DNA from: Pseudomonas iranensis
Lineage (GTDB): Bacteria > Pseudomonadota > Gammaproteobacteria > Pseudomonadales > Pseudomonadaceae
Length of the DNA: 64,000 bases
Direction of reading: 5' to 3'
NCBI RefSeq assembly: GCF_014268585.2
Contig: NZ_CP077092.1
Span: forward strand, 868,001 to 932,000
The position numbers and the translations under genes are program-made. Positions 53,076-63,731 of the stretch are shown here, one piece after another (within the stretch, counting starts at the first letter, position 1; each line of letters opens with the position of its first letter). A model generated the notes under the pieces. It saw only the letters and a program-made list of their open reading frames with translations. It ran no database searches and was not told the DNA's origin.

Positions 53076-56000
53076 ATGGCGGATCAACAAGGAACTGTAG
53101 AAGAAAAACCACCAATAGCCGCTGCGTCTACGGGGTCGGTGCAGGAGATCCTCCTGCGCATCACGCGCTGGCAGGTGATGATCGACAAGCGCTTGAACAG
53201 CCAGATGACGTTGCTCGAGGCGCTGGAGCACTTCGCATTGACTGAACTGCGCAGGCATTACCCGGACGGTCATTTCGCCCCGGGCTTTGTGGTTGCCCTG
53301 CTTGACGCCATTCTGCAAAAGCTTCTCGACGGCAGGCCCGTCATGTTCCTGGCGATCCAGGACGCTCCATTTCGCTGGCCTGGGGGGGCCGACCCCGGAT
53401 TGCCTTCCAGCCGTCATGAGCATGTTATCCGGACGGTGGATACCGTTTCGCTGCACTTCCTTGACCAGTACCAAAAATACCTGCGAGAGCACTGGGCGAC
53501 AAAAGGACAGGAGGCGTTGTTCGATCGCCTGATCAAACGCAAGCTGCGGCGCTATATCAAGGACATCGAGTTGCTGTTGCGCCGTGACCAACTGGCGGGC
53601 CTGACACTGAATCAATTGCGCAGAAAAATCGACAGAGTTCAGGCCCGAAGCACTCGTCGGTACCGGTTGACCGCATTGGCGACCGGTGCAGAGAAAAAGA
53701 TTCTCGAGGCGCATTCCTTCGCGCAACTGCCGTCATGGATGAAAGCGCTGAAGGAGCCGGATCGCGCCTTGTTGCGTGATTATCAGGAGCAGACGTCACT
53801 GGCCCAGACAGCGCTCGATGATCTGCTGCAGGGCTACGGCTCATTGCGCGACTTTGCCCGCCAGCAGGCCATCGAATACATTCAGCTCAAGCTCGACATG
53901 ACGGTTGAACCGGACAGGATCGACGTGCGGCTCAGATGGCGCTCGGCGGTCGGAGAGCCGACACAAAGTCGACGCCTGAGCGACCTGCTCGCATGCGGGC
54001 CGATCGGTCAGGACTTCGCAGCGGTACTGGAGATCACCAGTACGGCGCCATTGCGCAACCAGTCACTCAAGCCGACATTCGTTGCCGATATGTTGGCGGG
54101 ACAGGATTATCCGGCAGATTACCTGCGAGTCCTCGCCGAGCAATACGAGCGCACAGAAGTGCAAGAGGCGCTCATCGACTGGTTCACCGCGCGGCTCAGG
54201 CAGAGTGCATTCGTCGCGCGCTGCGCAGCTCATCTGTCGGATTCCGACCATGCGCGTCTCGAGCAGACGTGGTCTGGGCAAGTCACAAAGAAACCGTTGC
54301 AAGTGGCCGCACTGACGCTGCCCAACGGCATGCAATGCGCCGATCTTCTGGTGTTCTACCATGCAGAGACTGAGCAGGCGGTGAATAACCTGGTCCTGTA
54401 CGCACCGAACAAGCCGGACGGTCAGGAGTGGGTCCGGTTGACTTCGATTGCGGCGTTGACCGGCGAAGTATGGAGCTGGACGCAAAACGAATCCGGTCGC
54501 GAGTATCTGTTGCAACAGCTTTCACCCACTGCACATCACGCTGCACGTGACTATCTTTTGGCCGCGGCGGCCAGCCCCGCTCTCTGGGGCATGAAAAGCG
54601 ACATTCGACGTGCGGCCCTGCCGTTCGCCGAGTGCGTCGAAGCAGCTGTGATGATGGGCCTGGCAAAAAACCTGCAGCGGGTCGAGCTGGATAACTCGCT
54701 GCGCTGGTACACGACGCTCGGTCTGGATGCCCGCCGGCGCATCAGCAGTCTGAATCAGGAACTGATGGTTCATCAGCAGGTTTTCAACGAGCAGATGGGC
54801 GGTTTCGAGGTTTTTGTCGATTTCGCCCGGCGCACGGTTGCCGCAGCGATCACGCCCTACATGCGCAGCAAGAACGTGCTGGAACCGGTCGATCCGGCCA
54901 CTGTGTTGATCGATTACAACCCCGGCGTTGCCGACCGCAGGAAGCAGCAGGTAGCCACACTGCTTGACTTGGCGATTCACGGCTACGATGACAACTCCGG
55001 CATCGAGCACCCGAAAAAAGGCGTGCGCTCGTCGGTCGGGCAGGATTTGAGCCTTGTGCGCAGCGCGGATCTGGCGCTGTATCTGCGCCGGGCGTGGCTG
55101 GGTGAAAAATACGCCAGCGAGATCCGTGGCAAATATCTCGACCCGCGTGATGCTGCCTACGAACCGCGTCGCTTTGCCTACCGCAACGTGCTGCTGTCAA
55201 AGATGGACCGTGATTTACGCGTGGCCAGAATTCAGGCGCGATTGAGCGACGCGGTGTATTCAGCGCTGGTCCGTCAGGTTTCTCTGTTGAGCCAGGTGCC
55301 AGCGCCGGATACGCATTTTCCCGGCGCGAGCATGGTTGAAAGTGACGGCGTGTTCAGGTTCGCCGTGCGCCATCACGTCGTGCTCGGGGTTTATGTCCTG
55401 ACCTCGTTCAACCCCGAGCCGTCCTGGTGGCTGTACACGCCTGATGCGCCCGACGGCATTGTGGTGCGTGCTTATCAGTCACTGTTCGGCGACATCGCCG
55501 GCGCTTTGCATGACTACTTGATGGCGCGTACGCCGGTCGCCGCGCGCAGCATCGTGTCGCGCACCCTGTATGCGATTGCGGCAAAAAAACAACGCGTCGA
55601 TACGCTGTACGAAGCGCAGCGCCTGATTGACGCGCGCAGCGAGTTCAATGCGTACATTGAGCGCGCGGTCACGGATGTGCAGGACATCACCACCAGCCGC
55701 GCGCAAATGATCGAACGCCAAGTGGTCAAGGGGCTGATGTTTGCAGCTGCACCGTTCTGCATGGTGGTCCCTCCGTTTGCCTTGCTGCTCGATGTCGTGT
55801 TCATCGCCGTCAGCGCCGGTCAGGCGGTCGCTGCGCATCTGGAGGGTGACGTCGATGGCGCGCTCGGCCACTGGCTGGAGGCGTCGTGGGGCGCGTTGTT
55901 CGCTATGGTCGGCGCCGGCAGTGCGATCAAGTGGCTGGGCGGTGCGGCCAGAAGTCTGAAGCACACCATGCGGCCGGCCTCGTTGTTGTCAGAGCGTCTG

Positions 56001-57029
56001 AACACCGTGGCTCCGCTGCGCAAGGAAGCGCTGCCGGCGATCCGGGAAGTCCGCTTCCATGTCAGGCAGGCGGTCAGCAAGGCGCCCGATCGTTTGCAAA
56101 GGGTGACCGAAGAAGGCGTCTTTTTCGGCACCTGGCGCAGTCCGCCCAGCACCGCACAGCCGCAACCGGCCTATTACATTCGCGAAAAGGGCAAGTATTA
56201 TCTGGTCAGGGAAAATCCGCATTTCGGTGGGCTGAGCCTGGTCGATGCCCGTCGCCCGACCGCCATCTATCAGCAACCGATACGCCTTGCTCCGAACGGT
56301 AAGTGGACACACGACAGGGTCGGGCTCAGAGGTGGCAACGTGCGCAACCTTGGGCGCGTGAACAATCTGAATGACGCTTTTCCCAGAGGTGTCGAACCAG
56401 TGTTGAACCGCGGCGCGATGCAGGGCGAAGCGGTGGTGGCGGCTTTCCGTTCCGGATCGCCAGATAATTACCTGTTTTCGTTGAATGCGCAGAGTTGCGT
56501 CATCGCCTCGCTGTATAACCCGACGACGAGAATGGGGGCGGTCATTCATTTTGATCACAATATTCGCCCGTTGATCGAACGAAGTGTCACGCAGGTACTG
56601 GAGCGTCTGGGGGGCGAACCTGCGAACATTCGCGCCACGCTGGTGGGTGGCGACTGGCTGTCAGCGGGCGCTGACATCGGCGGTCCGCTCAGGCGGGTGC
56701 TGCGGGAACAGGGCCTGCAGCCGACCTGGGATTACTGGTCATACTCGTCGTGCCTGGGCAACAGCTACGGAGTCGTGCTGAATCTGAACAACGGCGTCTC
56801 GAGAGTGTTCAAGCATTCCTCTCGTCAGCTTGGCGGGTTGTACAACCCACTTTTCGACGGATCGGGCAACGTCTCCGCCGCGCTGTTGACACGTGCCGAA
56901 ACCTTCAAGAGGCGTTTCCGCAGCCCGCCGCTACATGAAAACGCAGCAGGCGTGGTGGTCAATGCTGATGGTGTGTGGGCATCTGCCGAAAAGATCGCGC
57001 AGCAGGCTCTCTCCACCATCCTGGTCTGA
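53076..57029 (+). CDS. Dermonecrotic-toxin-like protein with C-terminal CheD-like deamidase domain
   Basis: A 1317-residue protein without signal peptide. The first 850 or so residues match the Pseudomonas dermonecrotic-toxin N-terminal type (DUF6543-like: 'TRWQVMIDKRLNSQMTLLEA', 'VDTVSLHFLDQYQKYLREHW'). Residues about 881-955 are hydrophobic ('LMFAAAPFCMVVPPFALLLD') and may insert in membranes. A linker (about 1015-1080: 'YYIREKGKYYLV', 'IRLAPNGKWTHD') precedes the last 230 residues, which resemble chemotaxis deamidase CheD: 'NAQSCVIASLYNPTTRMGAV' then 'IHFDHN', giving Cys1141 and His1158, 17 apart exactly as in CheD (Cys27, His44 in T. maritima), then a 'LVGGDW' block and 'IGGPLRRVLREQGL' like CheD's GGA...IGxRN region. 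CNF and BLF1 toxins share this fold and deamidate host glutamines. Opposite strand to its neighbours, own terminator. Catalysis and target are inferred. Confidence 0.82.
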   Translation: MADQQGTVEEKPPIAAASTGSVQEILLRITRWQVMIDKRLNSQMTLLEALEHFALTELRRHYPDGHFAPGFVVALLDAILQKLLDGRPVMFLAIQDAPFRWPGGADPGLPSSRHEHVIRTVDTVSLHFLDQYQKYLREHWATKGQEALFDRLIKRKLRRYIKDIELLLRRDQLAGLTLNQLRRKIDRVQARSTRRYRLTALATGAEKKILEAHSFAQLPSWMKALKEPDRALLRDYQEQTSLAQTALDDLLQGYGSLRDFARQQAIEYIQLKLDMTVEPDRIDVRLRWRSAVGEPTQSRRLSDLLACGPIGQDFAAVLEITSTAPLRNQSLKPTFVADMLAGQDYPADYLRVLAEQYERTEVQEALIDWFTARLRQSAFVARCAAHLSDSDHARLEQTWSGQVTKKPLQVAALTLPNGMQCADLLVFYHAETEQAVNNLVLYAPNKPDGQEWVRLTSIAALTGEVWSWTQNESGREYLLQQLSPTAHHAARDYLLAAAASPALWGMKSDIRRAALPFAECVEAAVMMGLAKNLQRVELDNSLRWYTTLGLDARRRISSLNQELMVHQQVFNEQMGGFEVFVDFARRTVAAAITPYMRSKNVLEPVDPATVLIDYNPGVADRRKQQVATLLDLAIHGYDDNSGIEHPKKGVRSSVGQDLSLVRSADLALYLRRAWLGEKYASEIRGKYLDPRDAAYEPRRFAYRNVLLSKMDRDLRVARIQARLSDAVYSALVRQVSLLSQVPAPDTHFPGASMVESDGVFRFAVRHHVVLGVYVLTSFNPEPSWWLYTPDAPDGIVVRAYQSLFGDIAGALHDYLMARTPVAARSIVSRTLYAIAAKKQRVDTLYEAQRLIDARSEFNAYIERAVTDVQDITTSRAQMIERQVVKGLMFAAAPFCMVVPPFALLLDVVFIAVSAGQAVAAHLEGDVDGALGHWLEASWGALFAMVGAGSAIKWLGGAARSLKHTMRPASLLSERLNTVAPLRKEALPAIREVRFHVRQAVSKAPDRLQRVTEEGVFFGTWRSPPSTAQPQPAYYIREKGKYYLVRENPHFGGLSLVDARRPTAIYQQPIRLAPNGKWTHDRVGLRGGNVRNLGRVNNLNDAFPRGVEPVLNRGAMQGEAVVAAFRSGSPDNYLFSLNAQSCVIASLYNPTTRMGAVIHFDHNIRPLIERSVTQVLERLGGEPANIRATLVGGDWLSAGADIGGPLRRVLREQGLQPTWDYWSYSSCLGNSYGVVLNLNNGVSRVFKHSSRQLGGLYNPLFDGSGNVSAALLTRAETFKRRFRSPPLHENAAGVVVNADGVWASAEKIAQQALSTILV

Positions 57030-57046
57030 TGTGTCTGTTGCAGACA

Positions 57047-57078
57047 TAAAAAAACCCGATCCGCAGGGATCGGGTTTT
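57047..57078. terminator. Bidirectional intrinsic terminator between the toxin gene and accC
   Basis: AAAACCCGATCC pairs perfectly with GGGATCGGGTTTT around a GCA loop, with A-run and T-run on opposite sides, so it works for both convergent genes. Confidence 0.9.
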
Positions 57079-57094
57079 CCATGCCGCTTCAGCC

Positions 57095-58450
57095 TTACGA
57101 CTGTTTGGCCAGCTTGTGCTCGAGGTAGTGAATGTTCACACCGCCCTTGCAGAAGCCTTCGTCACGAACCAGGTCACGGTGCAGCGGGATGTTGGTCTTG
57201 ATCCCGTCGACCACGATTTCGTCCAGGGCATTGCGCATGCGGGCCATGGCTTCGTCGCGGGTTGCGCCGTAAGTGATCAGCTTGCCGATCAGCGAGTCGT
57301 AGTTCGGTGGCACGGCATAACCGCTGTACAGGTGCGAATCGACGCGAACGCCGTTGCCGCCTGGAGCGTGGAAATGCTTGACCGTGCCCGGGCTCGGCAT
57401 GAAGGTCTTCGGATCTTCAGCGTTGATCCGGCATTCCAGCGAGTGACCGCGGATGACCACGTCATCCTGAGTGAACGACAGCTTGTTGCCAGCGGCGATG
57501 CTGAGCATCTCCTTGACGATGTCGATACCGGTGACCATCTCCGAAACCGGGTGCTCCACCTGAACACGGGTGTTCATTTCGATGAAGTAGAAACGGCCGT
57601 TCTCGTAGAGGAACTCGAAAGTCCCGGCGCCACGGTAGCCGATGTCGATGCATGCCTTGACGCAGCGAGCCAATACTTCCTGGCGCGCCTTCTCGTCGAT
57701 GCCCGGTGCCGGCGCTTCTTCGAGAACCTTCTGGTGACGACGCTGCAGCGAGCAGTCGCGGTCGCCCAGGTGGATGGCGTGGCCCTGGCCGTCGGACAGA
57801 ACCTGCACTTCGACGTGGCGCGGGTTGGTGAGGAATTTTTCCAGATAGACCATCGGGTTGCCGAACGCCGCGCCTGCTTCGGAGCGGGTCAGTTTCGCCG
57901 AGGCGATCAGGTCTTCTTCCTTGTGCACCACACGCATGCCGCGACCACCACCGCCACCGGCGGCCTTGATGATCACCGGGTAGCCGACTTCACGACCGAT
58001 GCGCAGCGCCGTTTCTTCGTCTTCCGGCAGCGGGCCGTCAGAACCTGGAACGGTCGGTACGCCTGCTTCGATCATCGCGTGCTTGGCCGATACCTTGTCG
58101 CCCATCAGGCGGATGGTGTCGGCTTTCGGGCCGATGAAGGCGAAGCCGGAGTTCTCGACCTGCTCGGCAAAATCGGCGTTTTCCGCGAGGAAACCGTAGC
58201 CTGGGTGAATGGCGGTAGCGCCGGTCACTTCAGCGGCAGCGATGATGGCCGGGATGTGCAGGTAAGACTGAGCGGCGGACGCCGGGCCGATGCAGACGGA
58301 TTCGTCTGCCAGACCCAGGTGCATCAGCTCTTTGTCGGCCTTGGAGTAAACGGCGACGGTCTTGATGCCCATCTCTTTGCAGGCACGCAGAATCCGCAGG
58401 GCGATCTCACCGCGGTTAGCGATCAGAACTTTTTCCAACTTCGCAGTCAT
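57095..58450 (-). CDS. accC: Acetyl-CoA carboxylase, biotin carboxylase subunit
   Basis: A 451-residue ATP-grasp enzyme carboxylating the biotin on AccB in the first step of fatty acid synthesis. Landmarks: '[19 protein letters not shown]', '[17 protein letters not shown]', '[17 protein letters not shown]', '[18 protein letters not shown]', 'EEAPAPGI' and '[19 protein letters not shown]' with the catalytic Arg/Glu. ATG 58450 is standard; 17 bases after accB. Confidence 0.98.
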   Translation of the reverse strand: MTAKLEKVLIANRGEIALRILRACKEMGIKTVAVYSKADKELMHLGLADESVCIGPASAAQSYLHIPAIIAAAEVTGATAIHPGYGFLAENADFAEQVENSGFAFIGPKADTIRLMGDKVSAKHAMIEAGVPTVPGSDGPLPEDEETALRIGREVGYPVIIKAAGGGGGRGMRVVHKEEDLIASAKLTRSEAGAAFGNPMVYLEKFLTNPRHVEVQVLSDGQGHAIHLGDRDCSLQRRHQKVLEEAPAPGIDEKARQEVLARCVKACIDIGYRGAGTFEFLYENGRFYFIEMNTRVQVEHPVSEMVTGIDIVKEMLSIAAGNKLSFTQDDVVIRGHSLECRINAEDPKTFMPSPGTVKHFHAPGGNGVRVDSHLYSGYAVPPNYDSLIGKLITYGATRDEAMARMRNALDEIVVDGIKTNIPLHRDLVRDEGFCKGGVNIHYLEHKLAKQS

Positions 58451-58467
58451 CAAAGGCTCTCCGCGGT

Positions 58468-58926
58468 TCAAACGATGGTGAACAGCGGTTGGTCGTACTC
58501 AACCGGCTGGCCGTCTTCGACGAGGATGGATTCGATCACACCGCTGGTTTCAGCTTCGATGTGGTTCATCATCTTCATGGCTTCGACGATGCACAGGGTG
58601 TCGCCTTTCTTCACGGTCTGGCCGACTTCAACGAAGGCTGGCGAGGTTGGCGAAGATTTGCGGTAGAAGGTGCCGACCATCGGCGAACGGGCCACGGTGC
58701 CGTTCAGCGCAGGTGCAGCAGCGGCAGCCGGAGCAGCGGCAGCGACTGGCGCGGCAGCAGGGGCAGCGGCCGGAGCCTGCATCGGGGCTGGCGCGTAGTA
58801 CTGCTGCGCCGGGGTCTTGCTGTGACGGCTGATGCGTACGGACTCTTCGCCTTCCTTGATCTCGAGCTCGTCGATGCCGGACTCTTCCAGCAATTCGATC
58901 AGTTTCTTAACTTTACGGATATCCAT
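58468..58926 (-). CDS. accB: Acetyl-CoA carboxylase, biotin carboxyl carrier protein
   Basis: A 152-residue carrier. N-terminal '[18 protein letters not shown]' helix, an Ala/Pro-rich hinge (about 45-75) and the biotinyl domain with the thumb and the modified lysine in '[15 protein letters not shown]'. It shuttles carboxybiotin between AccC and AccAD. Upstream neighbour aroQ, 24 bases away, is the usual aroQ-accB-accC order. Confidence 0.98.
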   Translation of the reverse strand: MDIRKVKKLIELLEESGIDELEIKEGEESVRISRHSKTPAQQYYAPAPMQAPAAAPAAAPVAAAAPAAAAAPALNGTVARSPMVGTFYRKSSPTSPAFVEVGQTVKKGDTLCIVEAMKMMNHIEAETSGVIESILVEDGQPVEYDQPLFTIV

Positions 58927-58950
58927 GAATCATCAACTCCCAAGGGTCGG

Positions 58951-59406
58951 TCAGGGGCGTATAGCTTGGTGTTCAAGCTGCTCTAGTGCGGCCTCCAGGG
59001 CCAGTCGGTAACCGCTGGCGCCAAGGCCGCAGATCACTCCTACCGCTACATCGGAGAAGTAGGAGTGATGGCGGAAAGGTTCGCGCTTGTGCACGTTGGA
59101 CAAATGCACTTCGATGAATGGGATGCTCACTCCCAGCAGCGCGTCACGTAATGCGACACTTGTGTGCGTAAAAGCCGCCGGATTGATCAGAATGAAGTCC
59201 ACGCCTTCACCGCGCGCAGCGTGGATGCGATCGATCAATTCGTACTCGGCGTTGCTTTGCAGATGCAGCAGATGATGGCCGGCTTCGCGGGCTCGCCGCT
59301 CCAGATCCTGATTGATCTGCGCCAGGGTCGTCGACCCGTAGGTCCCCGGTTCCCGGGTGCCGAGCAGGTTCAGGTTGGGGCCGTGCAGCACCAATAGCGT
59401 TGCCAT
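58951..59406 (-). CDS. aroQ: Type II 3-dehydroquinate dehydratase
   Basis: A 151-residue shikimate-pathway enzyme: '[18 protein letters not shown]' with the flexible-loop Arg/Tyr region ('EPGTYG'), '[17 protein letters not shown]', '[18 protein letters not shown]' and '[18 protein letters not shown]' with the catalytic His. ATG 59406 is the family start. In P. aeruginosa dipZ lies between aroQ and the next chemoreceptor gene; here it is absent. Confidence 0.98.
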   Translation of the reverse strand: MATLLVLHGPNLNLLGTREPGTYGSTTLAQINQDLERRAREAGHHLLHLQSNAEYELIDRIHAARGEGVDFILINPAAFTHTSVALRDALLGVSIPFIEVHLSNVHKREPFRHHSYFSDVAVGVICGLGASGYRLALEAALEQLEHQAIRP

Positions 59407-59574
59407 CTGCGTTGTCCTTGTTATCAATGAGCAGTCGTCAGAACCCGGCGACTATGCCGCAAAGCCTTTGTGACTGTCCAGTTCCATGCAATAGGCGGCA
59501 CGATGGGCGATGTTTGCGCGAAATTTGTGACCGAGGATCAGGATCCGGTCACTTGTAATGACAGGGCCGCTGCC

Positions 59575-59638
59575 TTCGCGAGCAGGCTCGCTCCCACAGG
59601 GGTATGCATTCCCAAGTGGGAGCGAGCCTGCTGGCGAA
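59575..59638. repeat. REPIN-like inverted pair with one decayed arm
   Basis: TTCGCGAGCAGGCTCGCTCC and a partner ending CTGGCGAA instead of CTCGCGAA, a single-base change that weakens the palindrome. Between aroQ and the chemoreceptor gene. Copy 7 of 7. Confidence 0.88.
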
Positions 59639-59647
59639 GGTGGTATG

Positions 59648-61594
59648 TCAGACTCGGAAGGCCTGAACGGCCGTATGCAATTGGCCGCCGAGAACCAACA
59701 GATTCTCGCCCTGTTCACGCCCTTGACCGATGCGTAGCAGGTTATCCCCACCCAATTGATGAATGCGCTCGCTGTGATCGCGGATCTCGCTGACCGCGCC
59801 ACTTTGCTGCGCAGTGACATCGGCGATGCGCACGGCGGTGTCGGCGATGGTCTGGATCGCGCCAACGATTTTGTCCAATGCACCGTCGGCCGCTTGCGCC
59901 TGACTGGCCGTGGCTTCGGCGTGTTCGACCTGCGCGCGCATGCCTTCGACCGATTGCCGCGCGGCGGTCTGCAGGCCGGCGATCAGCGTCTGGATTTCCG
60001 CCGTGGCCCCAGCGGTGCGTTGTGCCAGCGAGCGCACTTCCTCGGCGACTACGGCGAAACCACGGCCCATCTCCCCGGCGCGGGCCGCCTCGATCGCGGC
60101 GTTCAGGGCGAGCAGATTGGTCTGATCCGCAATCGAACGAATCACCGTCAGCACGCCGCCAATGGTTGCCGACTCTTCGGCCAGATGTTCGATCATCTGC
60201 GCATTGCCTTGAACTTCACCGACCAGCGCATGCAGCCCGGTCAGGCTCTGGCCGATCACCGTCTGGCCATGCTCGACGGCCAGTCCGGCATGACGGCTGG
60301 CGTCCGCAGCCTGCCGGGCATCGCCGGCCACTTGCTGAATGGTCGCCTCGAGTTCCCCCAGCGAGTCGCGAATCAGTGCGGTATCGCCCGCCTGATGCTC
60401 TGCGCCGCTGTGCAGGTCATTGCTCAGTTCGGCGAGGGTGCGGCTGCTGCCGGCGACTTGCTCGGCGTTGCCGCGAATCGTGCCGACCAGGTCCACCAGA
60501 TAGGCGCGCAAGCGATTGAGCGACGCTTCTATGTCGCGCAGTTCACGATTGGTCTTGCCCAGTTGGATGTCGCGACTGAAATCGCCCTCGGCCCAGGTCG
60601 ACAGCGCCGGGGCGAGGTTGGTCAGGGTGCGGGCGAGGCGCCGCTGCAAGGTGTCGATGAGCAGGGCGATCAGCAGAATCAGGCCGATCATCACGCCTTG
60701 CATCAGGCGCACTTCGCCCTGGATCTGCCCGTGTTGCGCGCGTACCACCGGTTCGAGACCGGCGATGGCGTGTTGCACGCTGGCGATTTTTTCGTGGGTG
60801 GCGGCGCTGAGATCGGCGCGTTTCTGGATCTGTTCGCGGGTGCGCGCCAGTTCCGCCGGATAGCGGCCAAGCAAACTGTTCAGTTCACGTTTAAGGGCGA
60901 CACCGGCATCTTCGGCGGCAGCTTTGTCGGTGTTTTCGATGCCCATCAACGCGGCGAAATCGTCACTGCTCGATTCGTTGCTGGCGACCACACCAAGCAA
61001 GGGCAGGGCATCGATGGCCTCGGCCTGGGCGCGCATGTTGCTCACTTCACGCTCGACATCGGCAGCCAGTTCACTGCGCCCGCTGCTGACCAGTTTGTCC
61101 CGCGCCAGCGACAGTCTGCCCAGATGCTGCGATGCGGCGAGCAGTGGTGCGAGATAGGCCGCGTTGCCATTGGCGTAGGTATTGAGCTGGTCGAGGCTGG
61201 CGCTGAGTTCGCGCTCGGCCTGCAACAGTAGCGCCTGCGGATCGCCGGCCAGTTTGCCGGCGGCGAGCAGGTCGGTTTTGCTGAATTCATCAAGGCTCGA
61301 CAGGCTTGGCTGCACGCTGTCGGCCAGCGTCGGGGGCAGTTCATCCAGTTGCTTGTGCACGCTGTCGATGGCTTGAGCGGCGCTGCTCAGACGCAGCGCG
61401 TCACCGCTGGCGAGGTAATCCTCGACGTTGCGCGCTACTTCATTCTGAAATTGTTGCGACAGCCCGAGGTAACGCTCCATCAAAAGATAGGGGCGTTCGA
61501 GGGCTTTTTGCGACCACCACAGCGTGGCGCCAAGGGCCACGCAGACGGCGACCAGCAGCAGAGTGTTGAGATTGGTGAGCAACTTCAGGCGCAT
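59648..61594 (-). CDS. Methyl-accepting chemotaxis protein
   Basis: A 648-residue transducer: membrane segment 1 (about 8-30, '[16 protein letters not shown]'), a mostly helical periplasmic domain of about 260 residues resembling four-helix/HBM-type sensors, membrane segment 2 near 295-315 ('[19 protein letters not shown]'), HAMP ('[20 protein letters not shown]') and the signalling hairpin with '[20 protein letters not shown]' and '[16 protein letters not shown]'. Ligand unknown. Its position between aroQ and gcbA corresponds to that of ctpL in P. aeruginosa, but orthology is not proven. ATG 61594 is immediately before the first membrane segment. Confidence 0.93.
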   Translation of the reverse strand: MRLKLLTNLNTLLLVAVCVALGATLWWSQKALERPYLLMERYLGLSQQFQNEVARNVEDYLASGDALRLSSAAQAIDSVHKQLDELPPTLADSVQPSLSSLDEFSKTDLLAAGKLAGDPQALLLQAERELSASLDQLNTYANGNAAYLAPLLAASQHLGRLSLARDKLVSSGRSELAADVEREVSNMRAQAEAIDALPLLGVVASNESSSDDFAALMGIENTDKAAAEDAGVALKRELNSLLGRYPAELARTREQIQKRADLSAATHEKIASVQHAIAGLEPVVRAQHGQIQGEVRLMQGVMIGLILLIALLIDTLQRRLARTLTNLAPALSTWAEGDFSRDIQLGKTNRELRDIEASLNRLRAYLVDLVGTIRGNAEQVAGSSRTLAELSNDLHSGAEHQAGDTALIRDSLGELEATIQQVAGDARQAADASRHAGLAVEHGQTVIGQSLTGLHALVGEVQGNAQMIEHLAEESATIGGVLTVIRSIADQTNLLALNAAIEAARAGEMGRGFAVVAEEVRSLAQRTAGATAEIQTLIAGLQTAARQSVEGMRAQVEHAEATASQAQAADGALDKIVGAIQTIADTAVRIADVTAQQSGAVSEIRDHSERIHQLGGDNLLRIGQGREQGENLLVLGGQLHTAVQAFRV

Positions 61595-61645
61595 GACGGC
61601 TACCAACGGCAGAAATGGTAAGCGCCTGAATTTATTGCGGATCCA

Positions 61646-63316
61646 TTACAAGGTTATGACCGAATCAGTGGATTCCGATGAAAAAGTGGCACTTTGCTTT
61701 GACTGCCGCGCGGTCTGCACCCGATTGCGTCCGGCACCTTTGGCGCGGTACAGCGCCTCGTCGGCCTGGCTGGCCATCATCAGGCTGTCGGAGTCATCGC
61801 ACATTTCCACCACGCCGGCGCTGAACGTGCACCACAGATCCTGCGGCTGCGCCGGGTAATGAATCTCGGCGAAGCGCTGACGAATTTCGTCGAGGACTTT
61901 GTGCGCCGCGTCGATATCGGTGTCGGGCATGACGATGGCGAACTCTTCGCCGCCGTATCGGCCAATAAAATCGGTCTTGCGCAACCGCTGCTTGAGAAAC
62001 AGCGCCAGGCTCTTGATCACCCGGTCACCCATCGGGTGGCCATGGCTGTCGTTGACGCGTTTAAAGTGGTCGATGTCGAGCATGGCAAAGCTCAGCGGTT
62101 TGTTCTCGCGGCGGGCGCGGAACGAGCAGTCTTCGAGCAATTGCAGGATGTGCGTGTGGTTGTACAGGCCGGTGAGGCTGTCGCGAACCATCCGCGCTTT
62201 CAGATTGCGTGCCCGCGCGGCGCGGTTGCGCACGGTGGTGATCAGGTGTCGCGGTTTGATCGGCTTGGTCAGGAAGTCATCGCCGCCCTCGCTCATGGCG
62301 TCGAGCTGCTTGTCCAGATCGTCCTCGGCCGACAGGTAAATGATCGGCACGCTGACGTAGCGGTCGTTGTGACGGATGACTTTGGCCAGCTCGGTGCCGG
62401 TGCAGGCCGGCATGTACATGTCGAGGATGATCAGGTCCGGCTGGAAATCCGCCAGCTCGGCCATTGCCTGAATCGGTTCGATCAGGGTGCGGGTGACAAT
62501 CCCGGCGCTGTTGAGCAGGCGCTCGGTGTGCAAGGCCTGGGCGCGCGAGTCGTCGATGATCAGCACTTTATAAGGCTCGTACTGGGCGACGCAGGTCAGC
62601 ACTTCGATTTTTTCCAGCAGGCTCGAGGCTTCAAGGGTGCCGGTGAGGAATTCCTGGCCACCGGCGCGCACGGCGGCGAGGCGGGTCGGAGTGTCGGTTT
62701 CGTGCAGGCTGAAGAACAGCAGCGGCAGCGGTTCTTCGAGGCCGACCTGAGCTTCGGCGGCGAGTTTCAGGCCGATGCCGGGGCCACTGAAATCCACGTC
62801 CATGACAATCGCCGCGGGTAAGCGCTCGACCATCGACGAGCGAAACGCGGCGACACTGTCCAGTGCCTGCGCGCTGAGGCCAAAGAATTCGAGCTGCTTG
62901 GCCAGGCGTTCGGCGCGGTCGTGATCCTGCAACATTACGTAGATCGGCTTGCGCAGCGGCGGCAGGAACGTCTGGTCGAGCTGATCACCATGGCGCAGGC
63001 CGGTGCGCGACAGGCGCTGCATCAAGCGATTCAGATCAGTGATCAGGCCGCTGCTGAGGCGCCCACGGTTGGCATCCACCGCTTGCAACGATTGGCTGAT
63101 GTGGTGCGCCAACTGAGTGTGTTCCGGCTGTTCGAAACGCTCGGCAAAACGCAGCAGACGCAGATTCGCCTCGCTCAGTTCGGCGAGATCGACGGTGGAC
63201 CACTCGCTACGTTGCAGGCGCTGCCATATCTCAAGAATCTGACGTGCCTGATGAATTACCCGCTGGGCAAAGTGGTGCTTGAGACGCTCACGGCTGGGGT
63301 CTTCTGGCTCGGTCAT
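61646..63316 (-). CDS. gcbA: Diguanylate cyclase response regulator GcbA
   Basis: A 556-residue protein: a helical, Hpt-like N-terminal 110 residues, a degenerate receiver domain (about 125-245; acidic residues present but the conserved Lys is replaced by Thr in 'FLTGTL'), a second canonical receiver ('KVLIIDDSRAQALHTERLL', phospho-acceptor Asp299 in 'IILDMYMPA', 'DFLTKPIK') and a GGDEF domain with active-site GGEEF at 455-459 and inhibitory site RKTD at 446-449. It makes cyclic-di-GMP; GcbA promotes surface attachment in P. fluorescens and its P. aeruginosa counterpart is PA4843. Synteny with DUF2333 supports the name. Confidence 0.92.
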   Translation of the reverse strand: MTEPEDPSRERLKHHFAQRVIHQARQILEIWQRLQRSEWSTVDLAELSEANLRLLRFAERFEQPEHTQLAHHISQSLQAVDANRGRLSSGLITDLNRLMQRLSRTGLRHGDQLDQTFLPPLRKPIYVMLQDHDRAERLAKQLEFFGLSAQALDSVAAFRSSMVERLPAAIVMDVDFSGPGIGLKLAAEAQVGLEEPLPLLFFSLHETDTPTRLAAVRAGGQEFLTGTLEASSLLEKIEVLTCVAQYEPYKVLIIDDSRAQALHTERLLNSAGIVTRTLIEPIQAMAELADFQPDLIILDMYMPACTGTELAKVIRHNDRYVSVPIIYLSAEDDLDKQLDAMSEGGDDFLTKPIKPRHLITTVRNRAARARNLKARMVRDSLTGLYNHTHILQLLEDCSFRARRENKPLSFAMLDIDHFKRVNDSHGHPMGDRVIKSLALFLKQRLRKTDFIGRYGGEEFAIVMPDTDIDAAHKVLDEIRQRFAEIHYPAQPQDLWCTFSAGVVEMCDDSDSLMMASQADEALYRAKGAGRNRVQTARQSKQSATFSSESTDSVITL

Positions 63317-63731
63317 ATCCTGACTACTAGTTAGGGTGCATGCTGAGATCGACTGGTGGCTCTATGCTAGCACCTCTTTTCCCTTAGACGAGTGTCGTAC
63401 GTCAATAATCTGCTGGACGACACGATTCAGTTTCTGACCGGGTGGTTTTCTCATGCACTTGCAGGTCAGTCAGATGCCCGAAATCCGGACGCTTGCCTTG
63501 AAGGGCAGGGCAGAACAGTCGGGAATTTGTACATCGCTGCTCGGGCCGAACCCGGATCAGAGTTCACTACGTTGCTGGCGTTGCCCTATCAGGGAATCCC
63601 TTAGTGTGTCGCGAAGCGTCATCGGGCCGCACCATTTGCGGCTTATCGTTAGCGACGGGTGCCCGGCCTTGGCACGTTGTTGTATGGTTGTGGTCGAACC
63701 GTTGAACCCAAGTGATTGAAAGGATATCGCC
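63317..63731. other. 415-base divergent intergenic region
   Basis: It separates gcbA from the DUF2333 gene. Short open frames of 70-88 codons cross it (for example from 63392 and 63453), but none has a recognisable domain. It must hold the promoters of both genes; I could not define them. AAAGGA at 63719-63724 is the ribosome binding site of the DUF2333 gene. Confidence 0.6.

Noticed and set aside
59452..59883. A short minus-strand protein of 143 codons between aroQ and the chemoreceptor gene
   Set aside because: The frame runs through a REPIN and into the chemoreceptor 3' end in another frame; no domain and no ribosome binding site.
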